Source: Rotaria sp. Silwood1 (taxonomy: Eukaryota; Rotifera; Eurotatoria; Philodinida; Philodinidae). Taken from it: a stretch of DNA of 64,000 nt. Made by a program: the position numbers and the translations under genes. The DNA lies in contig CAJNOP010000419.1 of the NCBI GenBank assembly GCA_905250075.1, positions 118,085 to 182,084 on the forward strand, in the 5' to 3' direction. Shown one piece after another: positions 1-14,100 of this stretch. Each line of letters starts with the position of its first letter. The stretch's first letter is position 1. Below the pieces are notes generated by a model. That model saw only the letters and a list, made by a program, of their open reading frames with translations, did not search any database and had not been told where the DNA came from.

Positions 1-1641
1 ACAAAACGTCCTTCAGGTTTAAAATGACCACAAAATGAAAGATTTGCTTTGAAATCAAGATCTTGTCGATAATAATTACTAAATATTAAAGATTTTTCTG
101 TTATCATTGACATTGAACTACTTGATGTATATGATGGACGTGTACGTAAATGATAATCATATATTCTACTTGCATTATAAATAACTAATGATGCTAATTG
201 ACAATCAATATCAAATTGATCAAATTCAATTTCAACATTTTCTAATGTATAACGATCATCAAGACCTAATAAATATGTTGTACATGATGTTTGTGGTTTA
301 TATGGATATGGCCAATTTGGTGATTGAAGTTTACCTTAAAAATAAATAATTCTAAATTAATATATTTAAATTAAAAAATTAATTCTTTTCTTATACCATA
401 TCCTTGACCAAATGATTTTATAGTTTGATCACATTCTGTACCAAATAAATATTGATTTGATTTATTTTTTGTTATAAAATCAAGTTTACTTAATGATGAT
501 AAAAATTCATATTCAGCAAAAAAACCTTTTCTCCATGATGGTCGTCCTACATCATTTATTTGTATTTGTTCATCATCAGTTAAATCAGCATAATGTGTTG
601 AAATAAAATAAAGTAATAAATGATAACTTGTCGAATAAACATCAAGTGGTAATGTATATGTACCACATAAATCTGTAATATGATATTGATCTCTTTCTTC
701 AGGTGAATATTGATAATCAAGATTATGGATATGACGAAAACCAGATAAAAATCGACGAAGTTCTGGTGGATCTAATGTTTTATCATATATTTTTATTAAA
801 TCAATAGCACAATGTTGAGTATTAGGAGTTTTAAAAAGTACGAAATCACGAAAACGAATGTGAATACGTTCACCAGGTAAACCAATAAATGAATAATTAC
901 AAAATTGCCACTAAAAATAAAGATGTTTTTGACTACATATATATATATATTGATATTGATCTACTTACAGGTAAATAAGTTCCTGGATATGTTGATGTAA
1001 ATAATTCACCACGTTTTGAAATTGATGAATTAAATATATAATCACATGGTTCACGTATAAGATTATTTCGATAAGGTTGTGCTGATATAAAACGAAATGA
1101 ACCATTAAAACCACGTTCTGTTTGTGTATCTTCAGTAAAAAATCCAAGTAAAAGTAAATTTGTAAATGATACAAGTAATGGTGGTTTATTTCGACCACAA
1201 TAACGATGTAGTAATTGATCATTAAGAACATTTTGAATAATATCAAAATTAGTTACATTAATAAAAACATCTAAATAATCATGTGTACATTGTGGTGCAA
1301 CACCACGAATTTGAAAAAAATCTATTTCAATTTGAACACGATAATCAGATGAAGCTATAAATTGATAAAATAATATTGTATCTTGTGGATAATAGTTTGG
1401 AAAATTAGGACCTTTAAAAATAGATTGAATAGAAAAAAAACAATAACAATTAAATTAATCTAATTAAGAATAATTACATACTGGAAAAAACACCACCATC
1501 TGGTCCATAATGAGACATATCAAAAGTTAAATATTGTGTTTCAATGGTCATTGATGATATAGGTAATGAATCATCTTGACCACGAACTTGCCATTTGAGA
1601 AGCATTAAACAGATAAAAATAACGATAGACGAAGAGTCCAT
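1..1641 (-). CDS. CUB-domain secreted or receptor-like protein (partial, runs off left edge)
   Basis: Four exons on the minus strand: 1641-1482, 1411-969, 910-397 and 334 to beyond position 1; all phases agree (1, 0, 1). The chosen ATG at 1641 starts a hydrophobic signal peptide (MDSSSIVIFICLMLLKWQ); an in-frame ATG at 1677 is an alternative. Three CUB domains follow. CUB1 spans the exon 1/2 junction, where SSPNFPNYYP is the classic CUB opening, with a later YCGRNKP. CUB2 has FTSTYPGTYLP, CAIDLIKIYD and LCGTY. CUB3 has LQSPNWPYPY, DCQLASLVIYN and FCGHF. CUB domains are extracellular beta-sandwich binding modules. Three in a row without a visible protease suggest a NETO/SOL-1-type receptor auxiliary protein, but the C-terminus, which would show a membrane segment or other domains, is missing. 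The domain call is firm; the subfamily is a guess. Confidence 0.85.
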
Positions 1642-4016
1642 GATGACAATCACAAGTAGAAGAGAGCTTGACGACATGCTCGTCGTCTTCGTCGAACGAA
1701 AACCATTCAATATGTCATGATGAAATTGATGGTAGTTCGTGTCTTTGCCATTGACAGACACACACACACACAAATTCCTGAGATCTACAAGGCCATATAC
1801 AATAGGAACGAACAGAAAAAACGACAGCGGACTGATTAGTTAGAATGACAATACACAGAGAATAGAACTAGTAGGATGAAACGAGAAAAGATGCCGGTGG
1901 TAGAACATTGAGGAAGATCATCATCATCGCAGTTGTGGTTGCGGTAGCAAGAACTGTCTTTTCCTTCCTTTCTATTCTCTTTTTTTTCCAAGATTCCTCG
2001 TGCTTGTATGTGTGGGTGTGTTTGTATGTATGTTTCTATCTTACTACAAAAGGCGGAGGCAGCTTGTGTGATTTACTCTGTTCCGCACAAAACATAAAGC
2101 AGAAGAGAAGGAGAGATGGTGAGAGAGAAGAAAAGAGAAAGAACGAGACGACAGAGAGAGAGAGAAGAGAGAAGCTCAAGATCAAATCAAGTCGTCGTTG
2201 TCACTCGCCACTATGCACTTCTTTGATTACATAAACGCATGCGATAAAACGAGACCCCGGAAGTGTGGGCAAACTGTCCGGATGGAAAACAATTATATAA
2301 CTGGCCAAGTGTAGAAAGACAAGACTCTTTTCATAATGTTCGACTGTTGAAATGCGATGCAACAGATGGTATCCTCTGTTTCTCTTTCCCATTTCTCTTT
2401 TTTTTTTGTTCTCGTTTATACTGAACAGAAATAATACAAATACGTCTTTATCTAAGATAGTTCTTAACATCAAAAATATTCCTATCAACTCTTCTTTGAT
2501 TAGAGATGGTAAGGCTAATCAAATCAAACTATAACATCTAGTATCATCACTCACAGAACACTTGTCTCATTATTATCTTATACATATATATATATATAAG
2601 ATATCACTTAAACGAACAACACAAAGAAAAAGCCTATAGGATAGTAGGAGGTAACAACATGATGGTGAAACCAAAAAGATCAAACATCTTGACCGAACTA
2701 GTGAGAAAGACAAACATGGGAGAGTACACCGCCTTGTTTGAATTAGCACCATATTCAATTAGAAACGACAATATCGAGGCCAATGGTAGTTGTTGTCAAT
2801 TGTTTAGACGATCGTCTGTATTCTAATGAGTAAAAAATGAGGCTGCTCAGTTGTATACATGTTGATGATGCTAATCACTTCATACATAAGCAAAAAAGTT
2901 TGTCGTGTTCGTTACGCAAGACCAATACTCTCCGTCATCATTATTCTTTCTCACGAACATGCACATACACATATATACAATGGGAATAGTGACCGCCGCT
3001 TCTCACTTTCTGTCTCATGTCAATCTCGATTAGCACATACAATCGTTCAATAAAATGAATGTATATATACATACATACATACACCGTCTATAATATTACA
3101 GTTAGGTCAGCGTCACTTGATACGTTGTCATCACCTACATGTTGAACAACGAGAGAAAAACGAATAAAAAAAAAAGAGGTAGAAGTCAACATATAAAAAC
3201 TAATGATCCACTTGACGTTTCTTTTTTTATTCAAAATATTGCATCAAGATGTGACCGATCGAAGTAGCATCTTATTTGAATTTATAACAAATGATACACC
3301 CACATATATACACAAGAGATAGAATAGAGATTTAAAGATGATTTCAAATACGACTGCTATTCAAATCAACTTCCTTTTTTTTGCAAATAAGAACATTTAA
3401 ATGAAGCAAAAAAATTTGAAACCATAGATTTTTTTTTTCTATTCTCATTGAAATCTGTGATTCTTTGTCAGTTACATAAGAGAGCAATTTTTTTTTTTTT
3501 GTTTCAAATAAACTTTAAAATAAACACTGATTTTGTACGATCTATTGTTTCTTTTTATATATTTACATAATTTACTATAAAAAGTATTCATTTTCTTTAG
3601 CTGATATTTGATTCTTGTCTTCGATCGTAATCAAGATTACACCTTGCCTCAACTAAAAGATGTATTTATAAGTACAAAAAGAAATATTCTCGATAAGCTT
3701 CTCAATAGAGACACCAAGAAGAAAAAAGTAGCTTCGTTCTTTAGACATTTGTTGTTTATTGTTTTTACTGTATTAGTAGCATAAAGCTAATATGTGTATC
3801 GTCAGGCGCCAATCTTGTTCTCTTGAGTATTGGTCGACATGTCAATCAATGTTTTTCCTTCTGTCATCTCTCAATCTTCCACTTCATACGAAATATATTC
3901 TGAATATATGAATGTATGTTATGCGGTAATCAACTTTAATAATATCGAGCATAGTTGAAGCTCGTTATAACAAAAACAAACAAACAAAAAAAAAGAAACA
4001 CAAAAGAACAAAAACA
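1642..4016. other. Intergenic region: upstream of the CUB gene, downstream of UTP15
   Basis: I see no convincing gene here. It holds a CA tract near 1759-1773, a long polypurine (GA-rich) stretch at about 2098-2185, a TA run near 2585-2597, a TACA run at about 3063-3083 and several T or A homopolymers. The promoter and 5' leader of the CUB gene should lie at its left end. The open frames present are low complexity and lack a recognisable protein pattern. Confidence 0.6.
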
Positions 4017-6169
4017 TCACATTGAAGAAATCACCGTGTTGTTGATGTTGTTGTTATTATTATGATTATGATTATTTGTAGAATTTGTTTCTATTAATGT
4101 TGATGCTGATGCAGCTGCTAAAATTATTTCAATGGCACCTTTTGTTTTCATTAATTCTAATTGAAATTGTAATTCATCATGAATAGTTCGTTGTAATTTT
4201 TCCATTGCTTTATTATTTTTATCTGAAGGTGGTGATGATGAAAAATCATATAAATATGATATAATATGTGCTACTTCAATTAATACAGGCATATATGTTG
4301 TATGAGCAATATGTTTTTGTAAATAACGAAGAATTTTTAATAATGATAAATCATCTCGACCTGCTAATGCTTGTTTAAGCATTTGACGACGTGATAGTTC
4401 TTTAAATAAAGCTAAAACAATATCTGGTTGTCGACGTTTAAGTGCTGATGTAAATGCAGCATCTAAAGCAGCTGATGCGCGAAATTTTCGTAAATAATTA
4501 TCATATGGTGTTAGACGAGGACGTCTATTAGCAGTTGCAATTGGATCCATTGATGTTGGAGTAACAATACCTAAAACAAAGAAATTTTATCAAAAAAAAA
4601 AAAAAAACTTTAAAAAAAACTAAATAAATTTATTTGTTTACCTGATGGAAAAAAACGTCGTCTTGATTTTGTTTTTCTTGAACCAGATGAAGCTGTAGAT
4701 TTTGTATCATTTGTTGATTCATCATCAATTTGTACAAGTGAATTATTTGATGTTATCATATCATTATTATTATCGATTTTAATCGAATCATAACCATTTG
4801 TTATTGTTATAGCTGATGATGAACTTGATATTTGTTGTGAACCATCTCGTCGTTTTACTGACCATAAACCACCAGGCATACCGACACATAATGCTCGATC
4901 ATTAGGTCCAATCATTCCTAATGATAAAACAGCATCAGGATATGTTATTGTATGAACAACACGAAATGTTGATGCATCATAAATTTTAACATGACGATCA
5001 AGACCACCTGATAATATATAATTTTGTTCACAAGTAAATCCTGTGCATAATATTGATTTATGATGATTTGATAATGATGCTAAAAGACGACCACCACCTA
5101 ATAAATCCCAAACTTTTAAATAAAGACCACCAGCAGTTATAGCAAGTGTTTCATTAGCATACATTAATACCTATAGGACAAAAAAAAAATTAAATATAGA
5201 ATAATCAAATATAAACTTTTACAAATACATTAATTATGTAAAGATAAAACTTAATTATTTTAAAATAAATCTATATATTAAAATAGAATATAAATATATC
5301 TTGAATGTTTATCTATCGTATGTGTGTTTATTTCAGAAATGGTAAGGTCATATTTGTCATTTTACTTATGACAACAAATCTATTCAAATTTGAAAACAAT
5401 GTTTTATATTAATTGCTTTACTCTTACCGATTCAATTTGATCACCATGATCAAAATTCATTAAAATATTATCATTATTAGACATTCGTCTATCGATTAAT
5501 TTCATTGTTCGATCATAACTTCCACTTAAGAATAAATGAGGATTTGTTGTTGAACCTGGTGTTAATGCTCGAACATAATCCGTATGAACATGATCAAAAT
5601 TTGATAATTGTTTTTCTGTTGCTAAATCGAATACACGTACCGTTCGATCATCACTACCTGTAAATATATATGTTTTATCACGTGAAAAATAGGTACAATG
5701 AACTGGTGATCCTTGATGTTCTTTAAAATGACGCAATTGAGTACGTGTTTCAAAATCAAATACACGTACAATACCATCTTTTGAGCCAGCACAAACTAAA
5801 CGACCATCTAATAAAAAAAAATAAAAAAAAAACAATAGAATAATTCAATTATTTTAAGTGAAACAAAACATATAAATTATCGTATATTAAACCTGAACGA
5901 AATGTTCCACAATATGCAGTGTCTTTAAATGAATAAAACGAACGAACTAATGATAATGTATCAGGTGAATATATTTGTACACGTGTTGAATCTGTAATTG
6001 AAATCCATTGTTGACGTGTTGGAGCTATATCAATAGTTGTAACTGGACCATATTCACGAAGTGTTGTTGGATGTGCACTTGATAATGGTCTCCAATAAAT
6101 ATCATCATCAGTTAAAGCTTGTCCATCATCAATAGGACGTTCAATATGTAATTGTTTAAAGTCAGTCAT
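4017..6169 (-). CDS. UTP15: U3 snoRNA-associated protein 15 homologue (UTP15)
   Basis: Four exons on the minus strand: 6169-5893, 5807-5428, 5170-4642 and 4570-4017, giving 579 residues with consistent phases. UTP15 belongs to the t-UTP/UtpA part of the nucleolar small-subunit processome and acts in pre-rRNA transcription and processing. The first ~90 residues (MTDFKQLHIERP start) precede a WD40 propeller at roughly residues 90-330, with repeat signatures GIVRVFDFETRTQLRHF, RTVRVFDLATEKQL, RTMKLIDRR and LYLKVWDL. The last exon carries the helical UTP15 C-terminal domain (LTPYDNYLRKFRASAALDAA, then ALFKELSRRQMLKQAL). Human UTP15 has about 518 residues; the extra length is a Ser/Thr-rich linker near the exon 3 end and an Asn/His-rich tail. 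The end of exon 4 is the TGA at 4017-4019. Orthology looks secure. Confidence 0.93.
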
Positions 6170-6467
6170 CTTAATAATATTAATGAAAAAAATATATATA
6201 ATCCAATAAACAAAGAAAAACATATAATCAATTTCGAAACAAAAAATAATAATCAATCAGAAATATCAAAATATCATTGGACAGAAATTTACACCGATAA
6301 AAATAAATCGATGATAGTGACATCCAATTCAACGAAATACCATTAGTTCGAATATATGATGAAAAATAAGACAAAAATAAAATTTGTACCATTAGTTAGA
6401 TATTATTGTTGATTATATAAATAAAATAATTTAATTAAGATATTATATTTACGATTCTTGTTTTTAG

Positions 6468-7900
6468 ATGACGATCCGCCATGATGATACTGGCAACTGC
6501 AGATGTTTTGCAATTCATATGATCCGAGTGGCTGAATTAGCCAATAATTCTAGTCATCCAGACCTTAGAATATAACGAATATTATCAAATATTTGATCAT
6601 AATTATAATAACCCTGTCGACAAACAATTTTAAAGAGGTTTGTTTGTATAGATATATTGAGTTTACATAAGTTTTTTTTTTTATTTAATGAGTAATCAAT
6701 TTACTGTTGCACATGTATTTTAGTTGTAGTAGATAAACATCTTTTATTTGATGTTCCTATTGATGTTAAATCTATTGTTGCAAGACCTATAACAGCTCAT
6801 AGTTCTATGAACTTGTTCTCGCCAAAAAAAAACATTGAAATAATTCTCAAGATCGAAACTACTATGAAACTGTCGTAGGCTAATTTGTTATCGAGTGTAC
6901 TTATCCAGATTTTATTCAAGTTCGTAAAAGTTATCTGTAGGTAATAACTAATAATTTAATGACAATAAAAGAAAAAATAAGAATTATTTTCTTTTACTTA
7001 TACATGTTACTGAACTTTTAATTAATTACATAAAGCTTTAGTGCAATTTATTGAATTGGAAATTAAATGATCTATAATTGGCTTAGATAATCATGTGTTT
7101 AAAAAACAAAACCTTTTATAGGAAAAAAATAATAATAATAATCTTAATTTGACTTAATATCTATATGATCAAGAAAAAAAGTTATCAAAATAGTATCCAT
7201 TTTCTCAACAATCATCATAAATTCAATAACTGCGAGATGAATCGGAAAACTTCGGCAATAATCATACATTTTACATATTTGATGCTAGAACAATTTGTCG
7301 TTTTGATATAATTCAATAATAGTTTATGTTTATTTTTCGTTGAATAAACATTTTATTAAATTCAGCTTGATAACTATCATTTACCGAATAATACAATTAT
7401 TGCAAACGCTTTTAATGTATATATTTCAATTTCTGATTTGACTTTCTGTAGTTATAATCAATTCTAACAAAAAGATTGAGACATTGACTTTCATAAATGA
7501 TCTCAAAAAATTGTCATATGTCTATGCTACTGTTTAAACGACATTTCTTCTAATTCAGTTCTAATCGAACGGTAGTAACTGCATCATCTATGATATTCCA
7601 TTAATTTGATTGTGATTACATGAACTCAACATTACGAAATCAAATATGGATATTTTGAAAAATAGAATTAATTTAAATTTATTTGGTTTAGATCAAATTA
7701 AAATAAACATGCAGTGCAACTTCTACTTATAAAATAAAGAACTTTGAACTATTCATTTGTCTTCAATGATCTAGTTCTTTGAGTGAAGGATAATATTTTC
7801 AAAACAAAAAAAAAACAAGGAGAAATTGTATCATTCCCAACAGAAATGCTTCAGTGATTTTTTATTTGATGAGTAGAAGTTCAAAAGATTGATCGAAATG
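6468..7900 (+). pseudogene. Decayed partial duplicate of the 5' end of the phospholipase D gene
   Basis: The start follows an acceptor-like TTTTAG exactly as in the intact gene at 11175. The frame from ATG 6468 aligns without gaps to the intact N-terminus; GTGGCTGAATTAGCCA here matches ATGGCTGAATTAGCCA there, both reading VAELA or MAELA. The frame then hits TAA at 6573-6575. Positions about 6690-6835 resemble exon 2 (GTTAAATCTATTGTTGC against GTTGCTGACC-preceding ATTAAATCAATTGTTGC). Positions 7025-7095 resemble exon 3 (TTACATAAAGCTTTAG against TTACATAAAGCCTTGG). Positions about 7830-7895 weakly resemble exon 4 (TTCCCAACAGAAATG). I found no recognisable copies of the later exons, including those carrying the HKD motifs, so this is a 5' fragment. 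The order and orientation match a tandem duplication followed by decay. Stops, indels and lost splice sites argue against function. Confidence 0.85.
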
Positions 7901-10900
7901 CTAATTATCTTTTATTTTGATTGTATAATAATATTTTAGCATTACATGTTCATTTATAAGAACAAATGGATTATGTTTTCCTGAGAAAAATCTTTAGTTA
8001 ATTATGTATGGAAGAAATAAAATGAAAATATTTCAAAGATGTATCAAAGAATCTTTATCTTTATCTTAACTTGGATATTTTTTCTTAATAGAATTCATTT
8101 GAGTAGAAAAATGAATGGAAAATTATGTATTAGTATAATTAGATTGTTTTGTATACATTTATAGTTTTGCTTGCCATTTCTCTCGTTGATATATGTCATT
8201 TTATGTGAAGTAACGCATGTTCTTATTTGTCAATAAAATGTCACTATTGTCGGATTCAGCCATCTCTACAGCTGAACTTTTTTCATAGCAATACATTGAT
8301 TATTGCTCAAAACCTGAGGGTGTGAAATATAAGGAGTGAGAAGACTTAAACTTACATCCATCGCCATCACACCCTCAATTTGTTTCAATTAATTCATTTT
8401 CTCCATTAAACACACGCTTAACAGTCTTTCTTGAAAAAAATCAGTGTTTTTTCGATTGTTCTAACTTTAAAAAACATCAGTTCTTTGATGCTTTTCTTTT
8501 ATTTGAAATAAAATTCACTGCTTTTATAAAATATAGTAACATTCAGAATTTTATGTTCTCTGACTATATGAATATTGTTTAATTGTCCAATGACTTATCA
8601 ATATTGTGAAAAAACGAAGCACACATGTGAATTATGAATAATAAGTTTTCGTCTTTCAGAAGTTAATTAAAAAGATTAAGATGTCTGAGAGAGCTCAGTT
8701 TTGTGTCTTAATATGCTGCAAGCGATTTATATTTCTCTAGGTAGAAATATTGGTAACGTATTAAAATAGAAACATTATTGATAAAGTGAATAAGTATATT
8801 TTCTTTTTGTTTTTCTGTAGTCACTATTAATTGTCGTTAGAATTGTTTTTGTGAATGGGAACATTAAATGATTCATCCATTATCAATAGTTAGTGAATAG
8901 AATTTTTTATGAAGCCATTAATGTAAAAATATTTCCATTCAAGATTTTTGAGATAAATAATTAAATATCAAAAACTGAAGTTTTATATACATATTTTATA
9001 TTTTTTCAAACAATTGAATCAAACGTATGACGAGCAAAATCGAAGTGAAGGAGATTTTGAAAAGGAAAGGTATCTTATATCACATGTATGTCTTAGAATT
9101 ATAACATGAGACCATAATAAATGTTTATAAGTAGTAATTCGATTGAAGCTTAGTTTTTTTCTCTACATAGTGCAATTCATAATATATGACACGAAATGGT
9201 TCTCATAGAAAAGTTTAATCTTTTGATCAATATTATTGAATCGCTTACATTCAAATACATAAATATTATCAAATTACTGCAATAAATAATTCTAAATCAA
9301 GTAATTATCTTATATTCTAATAACATCAAAACTTGAATACAACAATTACTATATGACTCATACAATCAGAACAATAGAGACCATTCAGAAAACTGAAACA
9401 CACATAACAAAAATCGTTAATTTTTTATTAGTAGAAGAGAAAAAATTCAAAGAAAAAAAAAACTTTTTCTATTGTTGTGTTTAATGTAAGTCTATTCTGT
9501 AAACTATTGTCCAAATGAATTATTTCATGTTGTTTATGAAGTCTGTTTTTTTTTGTTATAAAATCTTTTTCTTTATGAGAGAATTGTTTTAAAATTATGT
9601 CGGATATTAGAAACTCAACTGAACTCTCATATCAATTCTGACATAAATTAATCCAATAAAATTTACCTTAGATTCGTCATTCAATTACACTCTTGTGTAT
9701 ATTTATATGTAACTGGAATACGAACACGACATTCAATACATGAATAAATTGTACTTATATGTTGCTGTATGATTTTCTCGTGTATCATCAGGCTGTAGAT
9801 GTTGATGTTTTGGGCTGCAAGAAAACCCAGACTAATATCCAAACCATGATGTCATCTGAAGGATTAAAGATAATTTTTTCAACTTAGCAGTAATCTAGAA
9901 TTGATGGATTCATCGAAACTTCAATCTACGATAGAAAAACTTCCGTTTGAAAAATTACTTGATCTGAAAACATATCGGAATTTATCTATACTATAAAAGA
10001 AAACACTTTTGAAATAAATGAAAGGTGAATGCAAAGTTCAGTTTGATTGTTTTTTAAAGCTATCCGATCTTGTTAATGTCATGGTGGTGAAATCTATTTC
10101 AAAATCTACTTTTTCTTTTAATTTTCAACACTTACAATTATAGGTAAAATATGTATAGAAATTACATTTGTCTCTCACTTTTGTAAATTTTAGAAAAATT
10201 TCTCTAATGAATTTTCAATTCTTAATGATTTACTGAAATCAGTGATTATCGCTGTTTTTTAAAAAAACATCGTTTTTTGTACCTTAATCACGATAAAATC
10301 TCATTTAATCCCTGATTCTTTTCATCATTAAATGTGATTAGTCAAGATTTTCATGACATGAAAGGGTTAATATATACCTTGCTCTTCATAATACAAACGC
10401 TATAAACAGCGAATGAAGATATAATTTTTTTTTCTGTAGCCTTTTTTTTTTAAAGGCAGAACGAGTTTTAATCAAGAAATAGTCATAATTATGTTACGAT
10501 TAGAGTGACATCTCATTCAAATAATATCATTCGTCCCAAAGCAAATATAGGATGGATAGAAAAAAAAAAAAAGTAAAAAAATTGTTCTGTATGATACATT
10601 ACGAGTATATAAGCTCCTATTGTTCATCTTTTTATCTTATTGAATATAAATTTGTCATATAATATTTTAAATGAAACTATTAAAGTAGTCTGATTTCTTT
10701 CTGAATAAATTGATAATTTTTTAATAAATTAACATGTGTATATGCTAATGAGCCTTATCTAGATAAATTTAATATCTTTACGAATTCATTTAAGAGTTTT
10801 TCAATGTCAAGGTAATATTTTTATTTATTGACAAAAAAAATTGTAAAATGGATTCTATTTCTTAACTTGTTTTTCTCGTAAACCTTATCCAAACAGTAAA

Positions 10901-11174
10901 CTCAGAGAGAAAAATGCCACAATAAATCCAATGTAGCTTCCATTAGTTGTACTTTTCGTTATCATTTGGATGTAATCAGCTTCTCCTCTTATACATTATT
11001 TTATTATGATTCACAGTTTTGCCTCTTTTTTTCTCTCGCTATGTCTTTTCGTTAACCAACGATACCATGTGAAGCTTTATTTTGTTGTCTTCTTTTCCTA
11101 TTATTTTTTTTTGTTTACATAAGTACATATGGTTAATGATAGGTACACTTATAATGTCAAAAAACTTATTTTAG
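7901..11174. other. Non-coding region upstream of phospholipase D
   Basis: AT-rich DNA with no recognisable exon on either strand. It contains an 11-base perfect stem (TGAGGGTGTGA at 8315-8325 with its complement at 8367-8377) and scattered A or T homopolymers. I looked for further decayed phospholipase D exons, in particular the HKD segments, and did not see any. The promoter of the phospholipase D gene should lie in the right part of this stretch. Confidence 0.5.
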
Positions 11175-14100
11175 ATGGCAAATCATGGTGACTCAGGTGG
11201 TGTTCGTGCTTTGGTTCGTCATACGGCTGCGATGGCTGAATTAGCCATTCATGCTGGTCACCCAGATCGAAAACATAATGAATATTTACCATATCCTGAT
11301 GATAATTTTGATGAAATTGATGATGAACGTTTTGAAAGAAGTTTGTCTAGATTTATATATATATACATACATTTCATATTTATTTGAGGTCTTTTTTTTA
11401 TTTAGCTGGTAAATTTACTATTGAACATATACATAATCGTCGTGGAGAAACATTTGTCCCTAATGCTCGAGTTCATATTAAATCAATTGTTGCTGACCGT
11501 ACTTATGCCGCTTTTACAGAATTTCTTAATCCTTATTTGTAAGTTTAATTAAATAATAGTTAAAATTTTCAAAAACTAATGCGTTTAATTGTATAAGATA
11601 TTGTATAACAACTCGATATGGTCCTTTTGAATGGTCTGTTTATAAACGTTACCGACATTTTCACGATTTACATAAAGCCTTGGCTCACTTCGTTGAAATA
11701 GAAACAAAAAGATCATTGAGTGATTTAGAAAAGTATGTATGAAATAGAATATTGAAAAGTTAATATTTATTTTATATCTTATCAATAGAAAAACATTAGA
11801 GATGTATAGAATTACTCTAACCTATCTTACAGGGTAAGGTAGGATAAAGGTAAACGTATTGTAGTCTATGTTAAGAATTAGAAAATGACTATCAGTCACG
11901 GTGCGACATAAGTTTACTCTGAACATCACTAAAAAAGATCTAACAAACAGGATGACTCACAATTGTCATCGACCAACTTAATGTTATTGAAAGTTCCCAT
12001 GTAATCAGAAATGTGAAATTAACACGTTGTAATAATTTATATTCTTCTTCCTCGTAACTAATTCTACACAGTCAAAAATGTCCCAAAAATTTGACATTTT
12101 AGTGGTGACCTTTTTCTCATACTTTTACCTTGTGATAACAATCTGAGGCAACAATTTTCTAGAGTTTTCCATATAAGCCCATTAAAACTCGTAAATTTAT
12201 ATGTTTTTGCCTGTGTACATCTCGTTTCTAGAAAGAAAAACTTAGTGCAGTCTATATACGGTCAGTTCTACTCATTGGTAGTAACGACTTGTCAAAATTG
12301 AATGTTTCGGATGTTATTAATTCAATTAATATGCTAATTAAAATTAGCGAGTAATGAATACAATGTGTATAAATCTACATTACAAGCTGTGATAAGAAGA
12401 GAAAAGAATAATCCTTTCAATATTTAAATACCTATTCATTATACGGTTTCGAAGTCCTATTTCAAGTTTCATTAAGAAATTCTCATTCCTTTATGGACAT
12501 CAATTAAAAGACATTAAAATAATTTCTACCAATAGCTGCAGTTTAGTTATTAATATCTACATGACAATGAATCAATTCTTTAGAAAAATATGATATTGCA
12601 CTAGTGTTCTACGTTCGTCTACCTCTGATTTTTCTATGGATCAATATTTCATGAAGTCTCTTATTTAATAATGAGCACTACATTTTACCATTGCTTGTAC
12701 CGTGGATTAACGTGTATCATAATCATTCCTCACTAATACTAATTGCAATCTCAGTTTATTTAGTAGTTTCCATATATTTCTGAAACTTAAATATTGTAGA
12801 AAGAAATGAAGCGTATTCGACAGAAAATTTGAAATAGAAAAGCCAAATGAATTTCTCTTCACATACAGATAGTTTTGTAGATGATATTCAATATCAAAAA
12901 CTAGTCAGAAATCAAAATACTTGTATGTGATCGACAGAAGCAAAACAACTTTATATTAATTCTTTGATTTCTATAGTTGAAATATTTTATTGTTCAGTAC
13001 ATTATTGTAATAGTGCACTAATGTATAAAAAAGTTGAAAGATTCGTGAAATTCATTACATGTATTATTTTTTCTATCTCAAATAAAGTTTAGCCACTGTA
13101 TATGTTTTGTCTTTGACATCATCATACAAATATTAGTACAGTAATAGGAGTTTTGATGAAAAAGCAGAAATAATAACTAACGACAATGAGGAAAACTAAT
13201 TTGTATATGCAGCTTATAACTTCGATGGATGACAAAATAGCAAACCAAGAGTTTCTTTACGAACATGTATGTCTAGTAAGTAGTGAGAGGGTATGTATAG
13301 ATGGTCAAGAAGACAATAAATGAATGATCGCTGCTCTCTATCTTAATTAGAGTAGTTGCCTTATCAACTTATTCATATGAGAAATTTTCTATCGAAAAAT
13401 TCGAGACATTAAAATCTACTAATATTGATTGAGTTTTGATCACTGTCATCTACAGTCTGTTATTGTCTATATAATGTATTTTGTGTTCTATTCCAGAGAG
13501 TTATATCGATCTTGAAAGTATTTTTTTCGAAAATGAGACATTTATCGCATGAGATTTGCAACTAAATACCGGTAGATTAAATAGCAGTATAAATAAAAAT
13601 TCGTTGCAATACTTTACTATTGCACAAAGATCCATAAAAAAATATATTGTTTGAAAAAGAATTGTTAAACATCGTCTTTTGAACTTGAGAACGTAGCGAT
13701 TCTGATCATAATGTCATTGAGACATTGAAGCAAAGTACATCTATGATATGGGTTAATGTAACCTATAATAGTATTGGATAAATATTGTAAAGAAACATAT
13801 GCGTATATATATATATATTTATTCTATATGAAATGACGAGAAGAATTATATTTCGATTAATAAACTTATGAGAAAATCCTTATGAAAATTAGAATTGTGT
13901 TTCATTGAAAGTTTCTAACTTTATAAAATAATGTGTATGAAGTATGAATAGATTGTTGTACTCAAATAATATTTATAGACAAATGAAACGTTCAGCACGA
14001 TCTCATTGAACACATCTTCTAATGAATTGATTTTATAAACCTGTTATAATGTCCTGCCTCTTCTTATTCTCTATTGTTAAAATAAAATATAACTAAATCC

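Noticed and set aside
965-1246. Plus-strand frame opposite the CUB gene
   Set aside because: It is an antisense shadow of CUB exon 2, which has correct splice phases and domain motifs on the minus strand.
1908-2534. Overlapping frames on both strands in the GA-rich region
   Set aside because: They are produced by polypurine and T-rich tracts and show no domain or splice context.
2859-3053. Plus-strand 64-codon frame
   Set aside because: No recognisable pattern, and it is in a promoter-like AT-rich stretch.
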